From positions 1 through 64,000 of the forward strand of contig NZ_CABVHY010000023.1 of NCBI RefSeq assembly GCF_902497875.1: DNA of 64,000 nucleotides. The letters are read 5' to 3'. The notes beneath the pieces are model-generated. The model had not been told where the DNA came from and did no database searches. It was given only the letters and a program-made list of their open reading frames with translations. This DNA comes from Pseudomonas fluorescens. GTDB taxonomy: Bacteria > Pseudomonadota > Gammaproteobacteria > Pseudomonadales > Pseudomonadaceae. The position numbers and the translations under genes are program-made. Shown here in pieces: positions 63,604 through 64,000 of the stretch. Numbering within the stretch: position 1 is the stretch's first letter; every line of letters starts with the position of its first letter.

Positions 63604-64000
63604 TGGAATGGACCACGGCTTGTCCTGACTGGAAGTCGCGCATCGTTGATCGTAAATCGATCATGCCTCTGACGCCGATATTTCAAGACCAGGCGGATGA
63701 TGCACTTGATGTCTTCTGTAATCTCCGGATGGTTGACGCGACTGACAGCCCCCTAATGGGGGATACATGCCAGCCATGGGTGCTTGATCTAGTTGCGGTG
63801 CTATTCGGCTCCTATGACCAAGAAGCCAGGCGCCGTTTAATCACCAACTACTTTTTGATGGTCAGCAAGAAAAACGGGAAAAGCACCATTGCCGCCGGCA
63901 TCATGTTGACCGCGCTCATTCTAAATGCTCGGGCTTCTGGCGAATTCATCATTCTCGCCCCTACAAAAGAGGCGGCGGATAACGCTTATAAGCCGATCCG
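63603..64000 (+). CDS. terL: terminase large subunit, N-terminal part (runs off window)
   Basis: The frame starts MEWTTACPDWKSRIVDRKSI, overlapping the terS stop (TGATG). The packaging ATPase shows the Walker A motif SKKNGKST (residues 88-95) and the segment FIILAPTKEAADNAYKPI that follows in HK97-type large subunits. The Walker B and nuclease parts are outside the window. Confidence 0.92.
   Translation, partial: MEWTTACPDWKSRIVDRKSIMPLTPIFQDQADDALDVFCNLRMVDATDSPLMGDTCQPWVLDLVAVLFGSYDQEARRRLITNYFLMVSKKNGKSTIAAGIMLTALILNARASGEFIILAPTKEAADNAYKPI

Larger units (their letters stand above)
32150..64000. mobile_element. lambda-like prophage (left end and most of genome; right end outside)
   Basis: From the tRNA-Ser half site onward the window shows a coherent temperate phage: integrase, leftward early operon, cI/cro switch, replication genes, RusA, holin, HNH and terminases. 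Genes abut or overlap as in tailed phages. The capsid, tail and right attachment site would follow to the right. No inactivating mutation in core genes is evident, so it could be functional. Confidence 0.9.

Noticed and set aside
1..64000. CRISPR array
   Set aside because: No set of regularly spaced identical repeats with unique spacers was found; the repeated sequences are REP units, RTX codons and scattered elements.

Overview
The window is a chromosomal segment of a denitrifying Pseudomonas, most likely of the P. fluorescens group. The evidence is the clade I nosRZDFYL cluster with a cytochrome c551-like gene, a membrane malate:quinone oxidoreductase, Pseudomonas-style REP hairpins, a PsmE-like secreted alginate epimerase and DUF1654 genes. 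The DNA is GC-rich except for a few islands. The left half is chromosome with mobile scars; the right half (about 32.15 kb to the end) is one apparently complete lambda-like prophage that runs off the window.

Left half. An IS66-family element is cut by the window start (1-1140). It is followed by a membrane histidine kinase, a LysR regulator, a small unknown protein and a DUF488 protein. The nitrous oxide reductase cluster nosR-Z-D-F-Y-L (6.0-13.8 kb) comes next, with a convergent c-type cytochrome as a likely electron donor. This block is bracketed by two direct copies of a ~138-bp sequence that includes the 3' end of the LysR gene, which suggests the block was inserted, or remained, between duplicated ends. 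After it come a PP2A-like phosphatase, mqo, a 27-residue membrane peptide, REP elements, a beta-propeller protein, an OsmE-like lipoprotein and small orphan genes. A fragment of a type I secretion outer-membrane gene lies just downstream of a very large RTX mannuronan C5-epimerase that also carries an SGNH acetylesterase domain.

From 27.9 to 32.1 kb lies a decayed phage-like zone with rtcB, several tiny genes and truncated relatives of genes found in the intact prophage. It ends at the 3' half of a tRNA-Ser(UGA) gene, which marks the left attachment site of the intact prophage. The prophage then reads: integrase and DUF4224 protein; a long leftward early operon (hypothetical genes, DUF4406, an unusual cytosine methyltransferase with eight repeated motifs, an adenine methylase, DUF2303, a TerB-like gene, csrA); a control region; a leftward immunity block with cI and accessory genes; cro; and a rightward replication block (YmfL-like, Rha/KilAC, O-like, P-like, Ref, RusA, a second tyrosine recombinase). 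It finishes with a late block (holin, HNH, terminase small and large subunits).

The most interesting part is the immunity block. Between cI and the left operator, the position of rexAB in lambda, an AT-richer cassette encodes a DUF262 (ParB/GmrS-like) protein, an overlapping HEPN ribonuclease-like protein and a convergent C5-cytosine methyltransferase. This looks like a lysogen-expressed anti-phage system. Similar operator sequences occur at 46.63-46.67 kb and 52.76-52.82 kb, so one CI protein probably controls both early operons. Three LexA boxes sit directly in front of small genes, two of them DUF1654 genes, one of which is frameshifted.
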